64,000 nt of DNA from Magicicada septendecula (taxonomy: Eukaryota > Arthropoda > Insecta > Hemiptera > Cicadidae), in NCBI GenBank assembly GCA_034769895.1, contig CM068372.1, positions 370,841,258 through 370,905,257 on the forward strand, given 5' to 3'. Of the stretch, positions 1 to 10,795 are shown piece by piece. Numbering within the stretch: position 1 is the first letter of the stretch; every line of letters begins with the position of its first letter. The notes under the pieces are model-generated. The model saw nothing but the letters and a program-made list of their open reading frames with translations. It did not search any database and was not told the origin of the DNA. Both the position numbers and the translations under genes were made by a program.

Positions 1-149
1 TCTACAGATTCAGGGAAGTGCAAAACCAAAATTTTACTAAAGACCTCGTTAACCTTATGATCAGATATGTGTACACAAAAGTAATTTTGAATTTATAAGT
101 ATGAATGAGAGAGAGAAAGCGGGGCGTGTTTTTTTAATGTCGACATCCG

Positions 150-1558
150 AACATTGGTTTGCGTTTGTGTTAAGCCAAGATAATTAAAATCATTTAATAG
201 CAAAGCAGCTGCTAAATTAAAATATGACATTTGGTAAATTAACGATTAATAAAATATAAGAAGTTTATGATGAAGGCGGGCCAATAATTAATGGCCGCCA
301 TGTTGATTTTTTGTCCGGTGTACACGCTTATAGAATTTATGGAATAAACCACTACTAATGATTGATGTTTCCACCGAACGTATTCTCATTTCAATGCCTG
401 TCTCTGCCAGCATTCTCGCTGAGCTGAATCCTGGATCCTTAGGTAATAAAAAATTATATAACGAGACTGAAATAAACAAATGTTATAATTATGGTAGATA
501 CCATAATTATGGTAAATGTGACACACGTGTATAAATCGAACAATGTAAACAGACCCGAATATAGTTTATTGGGTATTCCTGCAATAGATACATACATTTA
601 TTTAATAGTTATATATATAAAAAAGAAGAGTAAAGTCACAACTTCTTATGGAGAGATGTGAGCAGTGATAGCAGCACCAATTCTTCCTGCAGTTCCAGTG
701 GCGACGACCAACTCGGTAGCCTATAAAAGGTAAGATTATTTTTCTTCCTTTTTAGCAGGTATGTCATTATTACTTACGTCATTAGTACTTTCGTTAATTC
801 ATATTTACGGTATTTTGCTTCAGGTCGTACTATCAGCTTGTGACGGGAAGAATATTTTCCGGTGTCCGTACTTGAAACTGTGTCCAACTTGCCTAATGTA
901 CTCTATTTGATTGATCAGAAGAAAACTCAACCGTAATTTTATGCCAAATGACGATAACTTCAATGAGTTGAACTGATTTTATGTATAATATATTTAATGT
1001 ATCTTTTAAATGTCAATAAATTTCAAATGAAATTTGGGTATATCTGAAATCCTTGAATAATTTACGCACCCAAAATTTTCGCCGGTATTTTTCGTCAAAA
1101 AGTGCGTTAATTCTGCGAGAAAATACGGTAAATGAAATGAGCCATTGGTTTATGTTTTAAAACTTAGTAAATCAACTCAGAAGTAACTGCAGTCTATTTG
1201 AAATGTTTTTGTGGCAAATTAAGTACAAAATTAAATAATGAAAATTAATGAATAATTATTGGGCGGAAGTACGTAGCCGCCATCTTGTTTTGGGAGTATA
1301 AAACTCCATTTTGTTTTCTGAATATTAATAATGGCAATTCTGAATTAAACCACAAGTTTTGTTTAACCAAATGCTGTTGACTTATTATTATTTCGAAAAA
1401 TCCCACACTGTTTCTGTTTCTCGCTTAATAAAGAAATCTGGACCCTTAGTGAGAAAAGTAGTGTGGCAGCCACGCATACCGGATGTGTGGTAAATTATAT
1501 GGTAAGTACCATAATAATAAGATCATTATTATTATTTTAAAGTAAGAGTTGGTTAACA
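150..1558 (+). repeat. Diverged LTR-like sequence upstream of a primer binding site
   Basis: No gene is visible. The stretch ends in GTTAACA at 1552-1558, directly before a PBS-like sequence, so its right part looks like the U5 end of a plus-oriented LTR. Two sub-blocks, roughly 150-500 and 1150-1558, share a similar order of motifs: an AT-rich run, GCCGCCAT, a run of T, AATAAACCAC or similar, then a CTGGA(T/C)CCTTAG motif. This suggests two diverged copies. The left end is not defined and no TATA element or start is assigned. The rest is AT-rich without coding signal. Confidence 0.4.
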
Positions 1559-1559
1559 A

Positions 1560-1580
1560 ATGCCGCCCAGAACTAGGGAC
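1560..1580 (+). other. tRNA-Lys-type primer binding site
   Basis: The sequence ATGCCGCCCAGAACTAGGGAC follows an LTR-like end (GTTAACA) and resembles the PBS complementary to the 3' end of tRNA-Lys used by many Ty3/gypsy elements. It differs from the usual TGGCGCCC core at the start, so it is diverged or belongs to a variant family. A very similar site occurs in the opposite orientation at 3494-3515. Confidence 0.5.
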
Positions 1581-3493
1581 TTTATTGTTAATAAAAATAA
1601 GTTTGTTAACAAGGTTACGACAAAATTCTCACCACTCGACGTTAGGCATTTTATAATTGGCATGTGTTCGTTGAATAGATCATTATTTTATCATTCATTT
1701 CTCAGTTTCTTCTATTAACATTGCCTTCTCCGGTAATTTTTTAATGGTATTCTTGTTTTTTTATTACGTTTTTTCGCATCTCTTTATATTTTATGTTTAG
1801 TTATTCATCAAAATGTGTCTCTCTATTACATGGAGTTCATCTGTTCGGTTTGAGCTTTAACAATAGACTAACTCGAAAAATCCGTTTAGCTAACGGCTAT
1901 GACCACGCTTTTGTGAGCTCTGATTGGTTCATTTTTCCTTGACCCGGGTCACGTGACGTTAATTATTCGAAATCTTTAAAATTTATATCTGTCACCTCAA
2001 ATTACTCCCTGTTTATTTTTAGATTAAGTTAAATTTGGGTTATACGATGTTGTTGTTTGGAAAAATAGAATTATTTTGATACCGAATGTGGCCCATTTGG
2101 GCCCAGTATCACTTATTTTAGCACATTTATAAATTTAAGTTTTTAGGCTTTTACATATTTTTTCTTAACATTTCTTATTGCCTTCTTTCTTTACTATTTA
2201 AATATGTCCTAATAGGGTTATACTTATCACTAACAATAATGTCTGATACTTCTACATTATATATAACATTACAGTTTTAAATACCTATGCATACGTTTCT
2301 TATAATAACAATAATATTGACAGCATGTCAGTTCAATGGCTTGTCTTATGTGTTAATATTACTTTCATTATTCATCTGGTTATTACAATAATGGGTTTTT
2401 ACATATAATTTTATCAATACCTTCCCTGTTTTATTAAGGTCAGGCTTCTGTTAGTTTTTATTTGGTTTGGTTAAGACTATTTTGGATATTTTAGTGTTGT
2501 TTAAGTTCAGCTCATCTCTTTTGGCCTATAGGTTTAGTATTTTGCCATTCCTTTACAATGATTTTTTACATAATATGATGTTTCACCATGTACCTGATAT
2601 TGACATTTCTGAACAGCTTTTACAACTACTGTTCTTGAAAAATTAGCAAATTTTTTAACAAGTAATTCTAACAATAAAATTATGGGTATACAAAACCCTT
2701 TAAACACATACTTATAAAACAATATCCTGTGGGTATACAAACCCCTTCAAATACCTAATTATAACATAATAAATCCTGTGGGTATACAAAACCCTTTAAA
2801 TAATTAATTATAACATAATAAATCCTGGGTATACAGAACCCTTTAAACACATACTACTTTTATTTACTGGTTCTTAATGTATATTATTTTATACATAAGA
2901 CCATTACTTCACTTTCTCCCTTCCCCACTGGTTTATAACATGATCTTTGATCATCACTATTTCCTACCTTGTACACTTAACACTTCACTCCCTTACAATA
3001 TAAGTTTTTACAATTTTTCTTAGGCTTATGCACATATTTCTTACTCTTATTTATACCATTGTATTGCATTTTCTATAACTCTACCTACTGTCCGATCTTT
3101 TCTCTTTAATTATTATTATTAATTTGTGGGGCATTTTTTATTTGATTATTAACATGTTTTTAGTTTATTTTCTTTTATTTTTATTTTTAGTTCTTCATGC
3201 ATTTATGTTGTTTTGTAATTAATGTGGTCCTCACTGTCTTGTTGCTTGTTGCATGTCTTTATTTTAATTAGTTGTTTCATCGTTGGGTTTGTTTATATAT
3301 CTCACTTACCATATCTATTGGGTTTATCACGTTATTAAGTTCTCTTCTTCTAATTTTTGTCACAATTCTGATATTATATTTCTCTAACATTTATTTTTCT
3401 TCATCCATTCTTTTGTTTTAGCATGGAATACACACTTATTTGTAATTCTCCTTTCACTTATCATTTACACTAGTTGTCAACTCACGTAATAAA
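1581..3493. repeat. Non-coding remnant between two convergent PBSs
   Basis: No protein-coding signal of any length is seen. The stretch lies between a plus-oriented PBS (1560-1580) and a minus-oriented PBS (3494-3515), so it may contain internal (leader) sequence of two facing LTR elements or an inverted rearrangement of one family. It contains a tandem repeat at 2683-2860. Apart from that it is AT-rich, with a pyrimidine-rich plus strand from about 2870 to 3480. Confidence 0.35.
2683..2860. repeat. Tandem repeat, ~50-bp unit, about 3.5 copies
   Basis: Successive units each carry GGGTATACAAAACCC-like and TTAAA motifs followed by an AT-rich stretch and ATCCTG. The period is about 49-56 bp and the units differ by small indels. 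No coding potential. It is probably a local minisatellite inside transposon-derived sequence. Confidence 0.7.
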
Positions 3494-3515
3494 GTCCCTT
3501 GTTCTGGGCGTCAAT
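3494..3515 (-). other. tRNA-Lys-type PBS of a minus-oriented LTR element
   Basis: Read on the minus strand this is ATTGACGCCCAGAACAAGGG followed by AC. It lies immediately after an LTR end reading GAGTTAACA. It resembles the tRNA-Lys PBS and the site at 1560-1580. It makes the LTR to its right (3516-4743) look like a 5' LTR for an element extending leftwards, although that same LTR also has a polypurine tract on its other side. Confidence 0.55.
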
Positions 3516-4743
3516 TGTTAACTCACTTACCCTTACACACAAATATTTATATTTAGATACATATAAAATTAACTGTTATATGGTAAACACATGTACTTAC
3601 CAATTCCATGTATGTGGGAGCACGTGATTTCTTTCTACTGTAAATCTCTCTCTAAGGGGCCAGGGTTCATTCTCAGTGAGATTCAGATTCAAAAAGGGTG
3701 ATAGAAATAATAACACTGATAGTTAACTGAGTGTAATTACTGGATTTTAATTGTCGGAACAAAATAAACATATATATAGAATAATGCCTCAAAATGGCGT
3801 CACATCCAATTGTACAAAACAAAATGGTGGCTATTTTTATTCAAAACCTATTCATTTATAATATTTTCACCATAGTGAATCTTGTTACTATTCTTATAAA
3901 ATTTTTACTTTTGGCTGCAGCTCTAATTATGTAATGAATCGTATATTAACAGATACACAACCCAATACCATTTGCATATATAATCATGGCCATGCGTTCA
4001 CTCACTCGTACTCACATTCATTCTCCCTATTGCAAATACATTGATCAAATTTAGCTAGTATCAGTTAATGAGCTCATTATTAAGAAAATAAAAGGTGATA
4101 ATGGTTCAACTTCTCTAAACGTGGTCGGAGTTGATCCCTCGCTGGTGTTGGCTGTTCTCCAGTGGTATGGCCAGTGTTCACCTCATATTTCTTGTTTAAT
4201 ACATTGTGCACTGATTCTACATTTTATGTTTTTACTGTTAATAAAACTTGAACCCTCTACCGGTCCACTATCACATTTTGATTTTAGATAATAGTAATTT
4301 TAAACTTTTGTTGAAAAACTGACCAGACAGCGATACATCGCTGCTGACCCCTTGGAATGCTGCGTTGAACTGAGAAAGAGGAATATGCAAATTTGCGCTT
4401 GTGTTAGTGCATTTGACGTCATCGTCTTTTGTCTGATGGGACAACGCCTCGTTACATACGTGGTGGTTCATGCGTCATTGTCTTTTGTTTATGACGAAAC
4501 AGCTTTATAACCCAATCACAATTCTTATTTAGTCCGTCATCATATACACCGCCATTTCCTCTACCGGCTTTTGCTCGTCCAACGGTGACCTTGGCATGGT
4601 ACCACTCTCACCGAATATGCGTTGTTCCTTTTTACAGAGGGACAATGGACCTAACCATTCTGTAGTTAACAGTTATACAATAAAACATAAAAAATAACCT
4701 CAGATCCCATAATTAAGGTATTGGGCCTTTATGTACTGTTACA
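3516..4743 (-). repeat. LTR of the outer retrotransposon (left copy)
   Basis: On the minus strand it begins TGTAACAGTAC and ends GTTAACA, giving TGT...ACA ends. From about 3572 to 4743 it is nearly identical, in the same orientation, to 7781-7800 joined to 15601-16751. The outermost 56 bases (3516-3571) are absent from the other copy. An ORF of 66 codons at 4271-4471 is present in both copies but is probably chance. The LTR has a PBS on its left and a polypurine-like tract (4744-4757) on its right, so it borders internal sequence on both sides. Confidence 0.75.
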
Positions 4744-4757
4744 AACCACCTCAATGA
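4744..4757 (-). other. Polypurine tract of the outer LTR element
   Basis: On the minus strand the bases just before the LTR read CATTGAGGTGGTT. This is the usual position of the plus-strand primer of reverse transcription at the border of the internal region and the 3' LTR. The tract is short, so the call rests mainly on position. Confidence 0.45.
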
Positions 4758-6694
4758 AAGATTTTGTGTCTAGACACAAAAACTTTCATTGACTCATTCA
4801 TACGGTTCTAAAAGGATCAGCCTAGATATGTCACCACAACCCCCTGTAATGTTTATATAGATAAAAATTGACAATCACTTACCCTTGGTCCAATGATGCT
4901 GATCGCACCCTCTGACCTTACTGGACTTCTCAGGAGAGATCCCAACACCATAAGGCCATGAGGGACTCTACGCTCCTGTTCTGACGCACCGGCCAGCTCA
5001 GGACCACGGTCACAACACCACAAAACTCTGAAACATTGAATACCAAATTTTAAAATAGTGGTCTAATATACTTCCATATCTACAACTGATATGTTTCCCT
5101 TTAGATGCATTGGTTTGTGCCTGGGCATTGGTTTGTTCAATTTTAAAAATTTTCTACACAACAAGAATCCAACATAGACTGATTTTTTACCACCACCAAA
5201 CTCAATCTCTTCCTTGTAAGAGAAAAATATATATATTCCTACAAATAATATAATACACACACAATTCTTTAATATTCCCCAAAACACCATCACCTATTTA
5301 TTTCTATAAGATTCAACCTACAACTACTATGGCAGACAAGTTTATTATTCAACTTTTATTACTCAACCTTATAATCATTTTATATCTTTTGCAAATGACA
5401 TCATACTATATTTTATTCAACACCATTTCTAACTTTATCTTTTAATATCCAAAATCTACTATCTTTTAACATTTGTTACCGTCGTTACCCCTGTAGCGAC
5501 CTCCTAACCACACACACTATTGTACCATCAACATAATAAAAACATCATAGAACATCGAACATTACACATTAACATTTTTACATTTATCTTACATTAAACA
5601 ATTTACATTTACATGACTTGTACCAAAACTTTATCACATCATTACTATCAACAATTCTCTATTAACTTTTATTATTTAACATTCATCAGATCCTATACAA
5701 AAATTTTAAATTTATCATTACCTTTCAGTTACCTCACCTTTCTACTATGAATTTTTCCCTTTCTAACTTTTTTATCCTTATTAGTTTGGGCGACTCTCTA
5801 TTATTCATTATTCTCGATATCTTATTTTGGCATTTGTCAACCTAACCTTACTCACCTCTTTTTTACTACTAACATCCGCTACTAACCATTAACATATTAT
5901 GACACCAATATCTCTATAATAACCCCCTTCACTAATCCCATTTAAAACTTCTGGCACCGCTCATTTTTTGTACTAGTATGTGTGTTCCCTATCTATGCTC
6001 ATTCCCTCATTGGTTCCTGACCCTTTCAGGTAACCCTTTCCGGCACACAACGGTCCCTTCCTGTCCCAACACCTTTCGTTGCGGACTCCCTACACCAATA
6101 CCCTTACTACAAAATATCACCATCAACAAAATATAATTACCATTCACATTACTCACCTCTACATATAATCACTAACCACTGTGTCCCTAAAATATCTAAC
6201 ACCTCTTTATATATTATCAGTATCTCAACATTTATTTTCACTAACTCCCATTAACTCTGTTTAACTAACTTCAATGCCCTTATTTATCACTATTACCCAA
6301 ACTCTTTTACAACATTTCACCATAATATACCACTAGAAAATTCATCACTTACCTTACATTCCTAAAACAACTCAATATCCAAATATATCATATGCTTAAT
6401 CATTTACTAACCATTAGAATCTAAATCTCATACTTGTTTAAATTCCTTTTCAATTATTTAAAATTCCACAGTACATAGTTTACACAAAAAAATACATAAA
6501 ATACACAACAGCAAAAATACACAAATACATTGACATTAATATACACAAAAATATACAATCCAAATTACCAATTAATCATTTACCATAAATCAGTCATAAA
6601 CAGTCCATTTCAAAACACTGTCCACATAATTAAATGTTTATAAACACAATAAAATGTTTACCCTCCATCGTCAAATAATAGTCGAATCTTAAAA
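4758..6694 (-). repeat. Non-coding internal part of the outer LTR element
   Basis: About 1.9 kb without a usable ORF in any frame. The plus strand is strongly pyrimidine-rich and poor in G, especially 5320-6660, so the element's own sense (minus) strand is A-rich and C-poor. There is no trace of protease, reverse transcriptase, RNase H or integrase motifs, so the element is non-autonomous in its present form. Confidence 0.6.
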
Positions 6695-7291
6695 CTATAT
6701 ACATTGTTTAATATTGGATATCTTATCGTTATAAATACATATACAATTCAAACGTTCATCATTATCCCCAAACTCATTTAACCTGTCATGATTGGTCATT
6801 GTCCTGTCACCTCCTGTATAATCAGTCATAATTCGGTATTTTGTAAAGTCATCACTCTCTTTATCTCCTACTACTTCAGTTTTATTCCAAGGTAAGTACT
6901 TATTATATTTATCACTTCTCTCTCCACCTAACCTTTCTACAAATTCTTCATAATTTCTATTTACTCTATATAACTCCATCTCCCAATTATCACACAACTC
7001 TCTTACACAATATCTCCTATCATAACCCCAAATCACATTCTCTCTCTCAACATATGCAGGGGACACTACAACTTTATTCTCGCACCACCTATCAGGTGCA
7101 CAAAAAATCCAGGGACAACTATTTTCAGACCTTTTGTCTCCCAAATCTACATCGAAGGCACTCTCGTCCTTCCTAAAAACATGTACATCACCCCCAAATA
7201 CACCATTAAGGGAAAAATCTAACCCCTGCAATTCCCCTACAATTATACTCTCTCTACACACTCTCTTTAACCCTTCAAAACACACAATCAT
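6695..7291 (-). CDS. Uncharacterised 198-residue ORF of the outer LTR element
   Basis: I do not recognise this protein. It is an intact ORF of 198 codons whose ATG overlaps the stop of the upstream gag-like ORF in an ATGA arrangement (7288-7291), which would suit stop-restart or reinitiation. The sequence is rich in charged residues, with a Cys/Trp-containing central part (CPWIFCAPDRWC at about residue 59) and a motif WGYDRRYCVRELCDNW further on. It ends in an Asn/Asp-rich tail. It has no retroviral protease or RT motif and no obvious zinc knuckle. It could be the rest of a gag protein in a shifted frame or a captured host segment. Intactness beside non-coding DNA suggests it was recently functional or is young. 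Confidence 0.5.
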   Translation of the reverse strand: MIVCFEGLKRVCRESIIVGELQGLDFSLNGVFGGDVHVFRKDESAFDVDLGDKRSENSCPWIFCAPDRWCENKVVVSPAYVERENVIWGYDRRYCVRELCDNWEMELYRVNRNYEEFVERLGGERSDKYNKYLPWNKTEVVGDKESDDFTKYRIMTDYTGGDRTMTNHDRLNEFGDNDERLNCICIYNDKISNIKQCI

Positions 7292-7737
7292 CCATCATTA
7301 TTATATTCTATTCCCCATAAAACCTCATTATTACTACCAACATCCACACTATTATCTCCTATTACCATATTTTTATTTATTTTATCATAATTTCCAGTAC
7401 TACTTACCTTGTCTTTGTTTCCATCTAATTTGTCTATTTCTCTACTCTTATTTTCTAACTCTATCTCATTAATTCTCTTGTCTAATTTCTCCTCTAATTG
7501 ATTCAATTTTACATTTCGCAAATTATTTTGTTTCTTTAGTTCGTTCTCGAAACTGTCTAACTTTACATTAAATGTACTATTCATCTGGTTAAATTTGTCA
7601 TTAATTAATGTAAATAAATCTTCCAATGATATTTTATTTTCAATTGTTTTAGGTGTTGAGTTGCCATTTATTCCGTCTAATAAAATTGACTCTGTAGCTG
7701 TATTATTGATTTCTATGCTATCATTACTTTCTGCCAT
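7288..7737 (-). CDS. Gag-like coiled-coil protein of the outer LTR element
   Basis: An intact ORF of 149 codons starting about 44 bp inside the right-hand (5') LTR border, the usual place for gag. The N-terminus (MAESNDSIEINN) is acidic and polar. Residues roughly 35-105 form a charged, Leu/Asn/Lys-rich region with heptad-like spacing (IENKISLEDLFTLINDKF, LNQLEEKLDKRINEIELE), a likely coiled coil as in the N-terminal part of insect gypsy Gag proteins. No zinc knuckle is present. The stop overlaps the start of the next ORF. The identification as gag rests on position and coiled coil only. Confidence 0.55.
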   Translation of the reverse strand: MAESNDSIEINNTATESILLDGINGNSTPKTIENKISLEDLFTLINDKFNQMNSTFNVKLDSFENELKKQNNLRNVKLNQLEEKLDKRINEIELENKSREIDKLDGNKDKVSSTGNYDKINKNMVIGDNSVDVGSNNEVLWGIEYNNDG

Positions 7738-7780
7738 TTTGGTAATTTGAATATTGAAATGACTATTTAGTTACACTTGT

Positions 7781-7800
7781 CTGTTATATGGTAAACACAT
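7781..7800 (-). repeat. Severed end of the outer element's second LTR
   Basis: CTGTTATATGGTAAACACAT matches 3572-3591 in the left LTR copy and is then interrupted by the inner retrotransposon. The remainder of this LTR resumes at 15601. The last four bases, ACAT, are the left copy of the inner element's target duplication. Confidence 0.8.
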
Positions 7801-10110
7801 TATAACACCAAAAAATTTCGAAAAGTTTTATTTTATAATTAGCAGTAAGGAATGTCGCTGGAAGCAATAACGAAGGGTGTATGTGTGGAAAACATATTTT
7901 GTAAGGGACAAAAGGAGAAACCGAGCAAGCATGCTGTAGTGACGGACAGGTCATAAATTTCGTAGGCAGCTGCAACGCATACCCTGTGAACAAGCAGAGT
8001 TCACTGCTCCCGGTACGTAGAACACCAGTTTTTTGTGAAAACACATTGATTCCATAGAAAACTACATACCATGTGTACAGAGCCATTAAAGGAGAAAAGG
8101 CTTAACAATGGTGAAGCATACATGTGTACGCCAGCTGTCAGGAGAAAGCGACGAAGGGTGGATTGATTTGAAGGACTCCAGCGGTCGATGACAGGGTTTT
8201 GACTTTACTTGGAAATGAAAGCGCAGAGAGTACGTCCCAAACTCAAGGATGGGGTGTTGCCTGGCAACTAAAAGAAAAACCAACTTTCAAAGAAGGGTAG
8301 GCAAGGCCCTTGAACAACAGTAGATAATAACGGCAGAGCGACTAAGTTGAGAAACAATGCAAATGGAAGAGAAACTCAGAGTTGTCACTGAAGACTTTAA
8401 AAAAAATGACAGATACAATTTATTGCTGTGTTGGCTGGAAATGACAACGACCTCAAAATATGAAGCAAGGGAAGAATCTGGTGGGGAACCAGGAGCCCTA
8501 TCAGAGAACGCCTTTGAAAAGATAGGTGGTATTTGGACTTGGAGGGAAAAATATGAAACCAATAAGGACACGGCGTCGTTGGAATCAGAAGTCTGGTGGG
8601 AGATTTGGTAAGGAAAATATAGGAAGGAGACAGGAACGCGCTCAAGGAGTTCTAACAAAATTTCGGACGCGAGAGGAGCTCTAACTAAATTTTGGACGTG
8701 ATCGGAGTGAAGTCCGTGACGGGAGAAATTAGCATTTTATCGAACTTAGAATAATTCGATACACAGTGTGGGAAGGTAGTTTTCGAACTTATAACAAAAA
8801 TTAATACAGTCATTACAAGCAAACGAACTATGAAGTAGAGTCACACTATTAGCCTACCAGTGAACATTAACTGAAACAAATAGTAACCAGACAATAATGT
8901 AATTTCAGTGTATACGAACACTTTACAACAATAACTTTTAAGAACGATTAACAACACAAACTACATTCATGAACACTTAATAACCAGACATACCGCAACA
9001 AAGGTGCGTAATATTAATTCAGATTTGAAATAATTTACGATGTCGGTGTACAACAGAGAATGCTAACTTTTATTCATAAATTATAATCCGAATGCGTGGA
9101 GTTGGTGAGTGAAGTGTCTGTGAGTGACATTGTGGAATTCATCCAGTGCCATCTATCATCTGGAGGAGTTATCTGCACAATTCTAGAACGATCGACATGA
9201 GGGAATCACCACCACAACCACCGAGTGATTGGATATTCGAATACCAAGTATAGTAAAACATGTCTTAATTAATTTAGATCCACTGTCTGTCATCTCAAAG
9301 AATCCACACACACTAAAATTCAATAAAGTAATCGTAAAGGAATTAAAGAAATCGATTCTAAAGTTTGTTTAGAAGTAAAATTATCATTCTTTATCAGTTT
9401 TGGAGTAGTGTTTATTTCCAAGTTCTAAATGAATCCGTAATTACAAAATATAGTAACAACTTAAGAGATATTCATATTAAGAATTTATAAGATGAAGCTA
9501 AACATTATAATTTACTTAAGTACTAAACGCAATTGATGAATGATCATTAATATGCAACCATTAGATTGAGAGTTTGGATAACTAATTTTATTAAGGTATT
9601 ATTTTTGATATTTACAATTTAATGAGTATTCAATTTTATTAATTTATTATTTTGATATTTACAATTTAATGAGTATTCAATTTTATTAATTTATTATTTT
9701 GATATTTACAATTTAATGAGTATTCCAGTTTATTAATGTATTATTGTTTGATATTTACGATTTAGCCATGAGTATTAAATTTTGGTAATGTGTTAATTTT
9801 ATATATTTACAAGTACTAATGAGTACGTAGAATTTTGTGCTATTTTAATATTTACAAGTAATAGCAAACTAATGTGAATAAATTTAAGAGCTATCAGTAG
9901 AAACGAGCATTTATTATTATTTTTTAACCCTGAGATAAAGAGAATCAACAGTAATTAATGTTAAATTGGCACCGCAACAAAAGTGGGGCTTAATTAATTA
10001 AAAAGAGAAAATACACATAAATTAAAATGTCAATTAATTTATGCTGAATAAAATAAACAGCAAAAATTGAATGTTAAATTGACGCACACAACGTCGGGCA
10101 TATTATAATG
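7801..10110 (+). repeat. 5' LTR (2.3 kb) of the inner retrotransposon
   Basis: A 2310-bp sequence repeated directly at 13293-15600 with only a few dozen differences by eye (roughly 1-2 %), so the insertion is recent. It begins TATAACACC, ends ATTATAATG, and is followed within 6 bp by a PBS. The ends are not the usual TG...CA, so the exact boundaries are inferred from the repeat limits and the target duplication. The length is unusual: Osvaldo-like gypsy elements have long LTRs but generally shorter than this. Short ORFs inside (for example 8357-8611) are not convincing genes. AT-rich tandem repeats occur at 9593-9770. Confidence 0.8.
9593..9770 (+). repeat. 47-bp tandem repeat inside the 5' LTR
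   Basis: About four units of an AT-rich motif containing GATATTTACAATTTAATGAG, becoming more diverged to the right (9750-9860). The same array with the same unit number is present in the 3' LTR (about 15083-15262), so it predates the insertion. Confidence 0.75.
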
Positions 10111-10115
10111 TAAAT

Positions 10116-10133
10116 TGGCGCCCAACGTGGGGC
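10116..10133 (+). other. Primer binding site of the inner element (tRNA-Lys type)
   Basis: TGGCGCCCAACGTGGGGC starts 5 bp after the 5' LTR and is a typical PBS of gypsy/Osvaldo-type elements that use tRNA-Lys. A partial imitation of the same phrase (GGTGCCGCACC) follows about 35 bp downstream. This site orients the element on the plus strand. Confidence 0.85.
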
Positions 10134-10303
10134 ACGAACGGGTGCAACTCATTTAAAAGTTAAATTGGTGCCGCACCGCACGGCTTGATAAAATAGTAAG
10201 CTAGGGCAGTGACAGACAGTGGCTAGCAATAAGTTTAAAATAAGTACATGTAAGTAGCTTAAGCTATATTATTGTTGTCGTATATCGGTCTCTAAGTCTC
10301 TGA

Positions 10304-10795
10304 ATGATAACCCGAAGTCAAGCTAAAATGGCATCTAGGGGAGAAAATTCAGATGAATTTGATATCAATAACCAGATGTGCTATGAGCAGCCTGAGGACG
10401 GAAACGCAATGAATGAAGAAAGCTCCACAACCGGTGCAGGAACTAGGGCCGGGGGACCGCAATCACAGTCGCAGTCATCTGAAGCAAATTTTCAAATGTT
10501 AATGTCATTCATAAAACAAAAGTTTGAAGAATCGGAAAAGAAGAATGAAGAAAGAGATGAAAAACAAAGACAACAGAATGAAGAAATGAAAAAGCATATA
10601 GATGAAAAAATTGAAGAAACGAAAAAACAGGATGAAGAAATAGGTAAACAACTCGTCGAGAAATTAGACAAAGAAATAGAGTTAATGAGAAGAGATTTAC
10701 GAGGACAAAACGACCAGGTGGGTACTGATTTACAAAAACAATCAGAAAAAAATGGAAGAAAACAAATTAGATGGAAATACTGTGGATCAAATTGA
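10304..10795 (+). CDS. Gag N-terminal-like coiled-coil protein of the inner element
   Basis: ORF of 163 codons located 170 bp after the PBS. It begins MITRSQAKM, a start common to gag of insect Ty3/gypsy elements. Residues about 60-140 are a long charged Glu/Lys/Gln-rich stretch (KFEESEKKNEERDEKQRQQ) predicted to be a coiled coil, followed by LDKEIELMRRDLRGQ. Capsid major homology region and zinc knuckles are missing, so only the amino-terminal part of Gag is left. In the last 44 nt it overlaps the RRM-encoding ORF, which is in the +1 frame. The overlap starts right after a run of seven A (10746-10752). Confidence 0.7.
   Translation: MITRSQAKMASRGENSDEFDINNQMCYEQPEDGNAMNEESSTTGAGTRAGGPQSQSQSSEANFQMLMSFIKQKFEESEKKNEERDEKQRQQNEEMKKHIDEKIEETKKQDEEIGKQLVEKLDKEIELMRRDLRGQNDQVGTDLQKQSEKNGRKQIRWKYCGSN

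Noticed and set aside
2683-2860. Regularly spaced repeats that might suggest a CRISPR-like array
   Set aside because: Units are head-to-tail without distinct spacers, AT-rich, and in eukaryotic transposon-laden DNA. The same applies to 9593-9770 and 26390-26676.
7134-7472. 112-codon plus-strand ORF rich in Tyr, His and Pro
   Set aside because: It is the antisense shadow of the two minus-strand ORFs of the outer element and is explained by their composition.
8357-8611. 84-codon ORF (and an antisense one) inside both 2.3-kb LTRs, possible LTR-encoded gene
   Set aside because: The ORF is short, shifts length between the two LTR copies because of small indels, has no recognisable motif, and overlaps open frames on the other strand.
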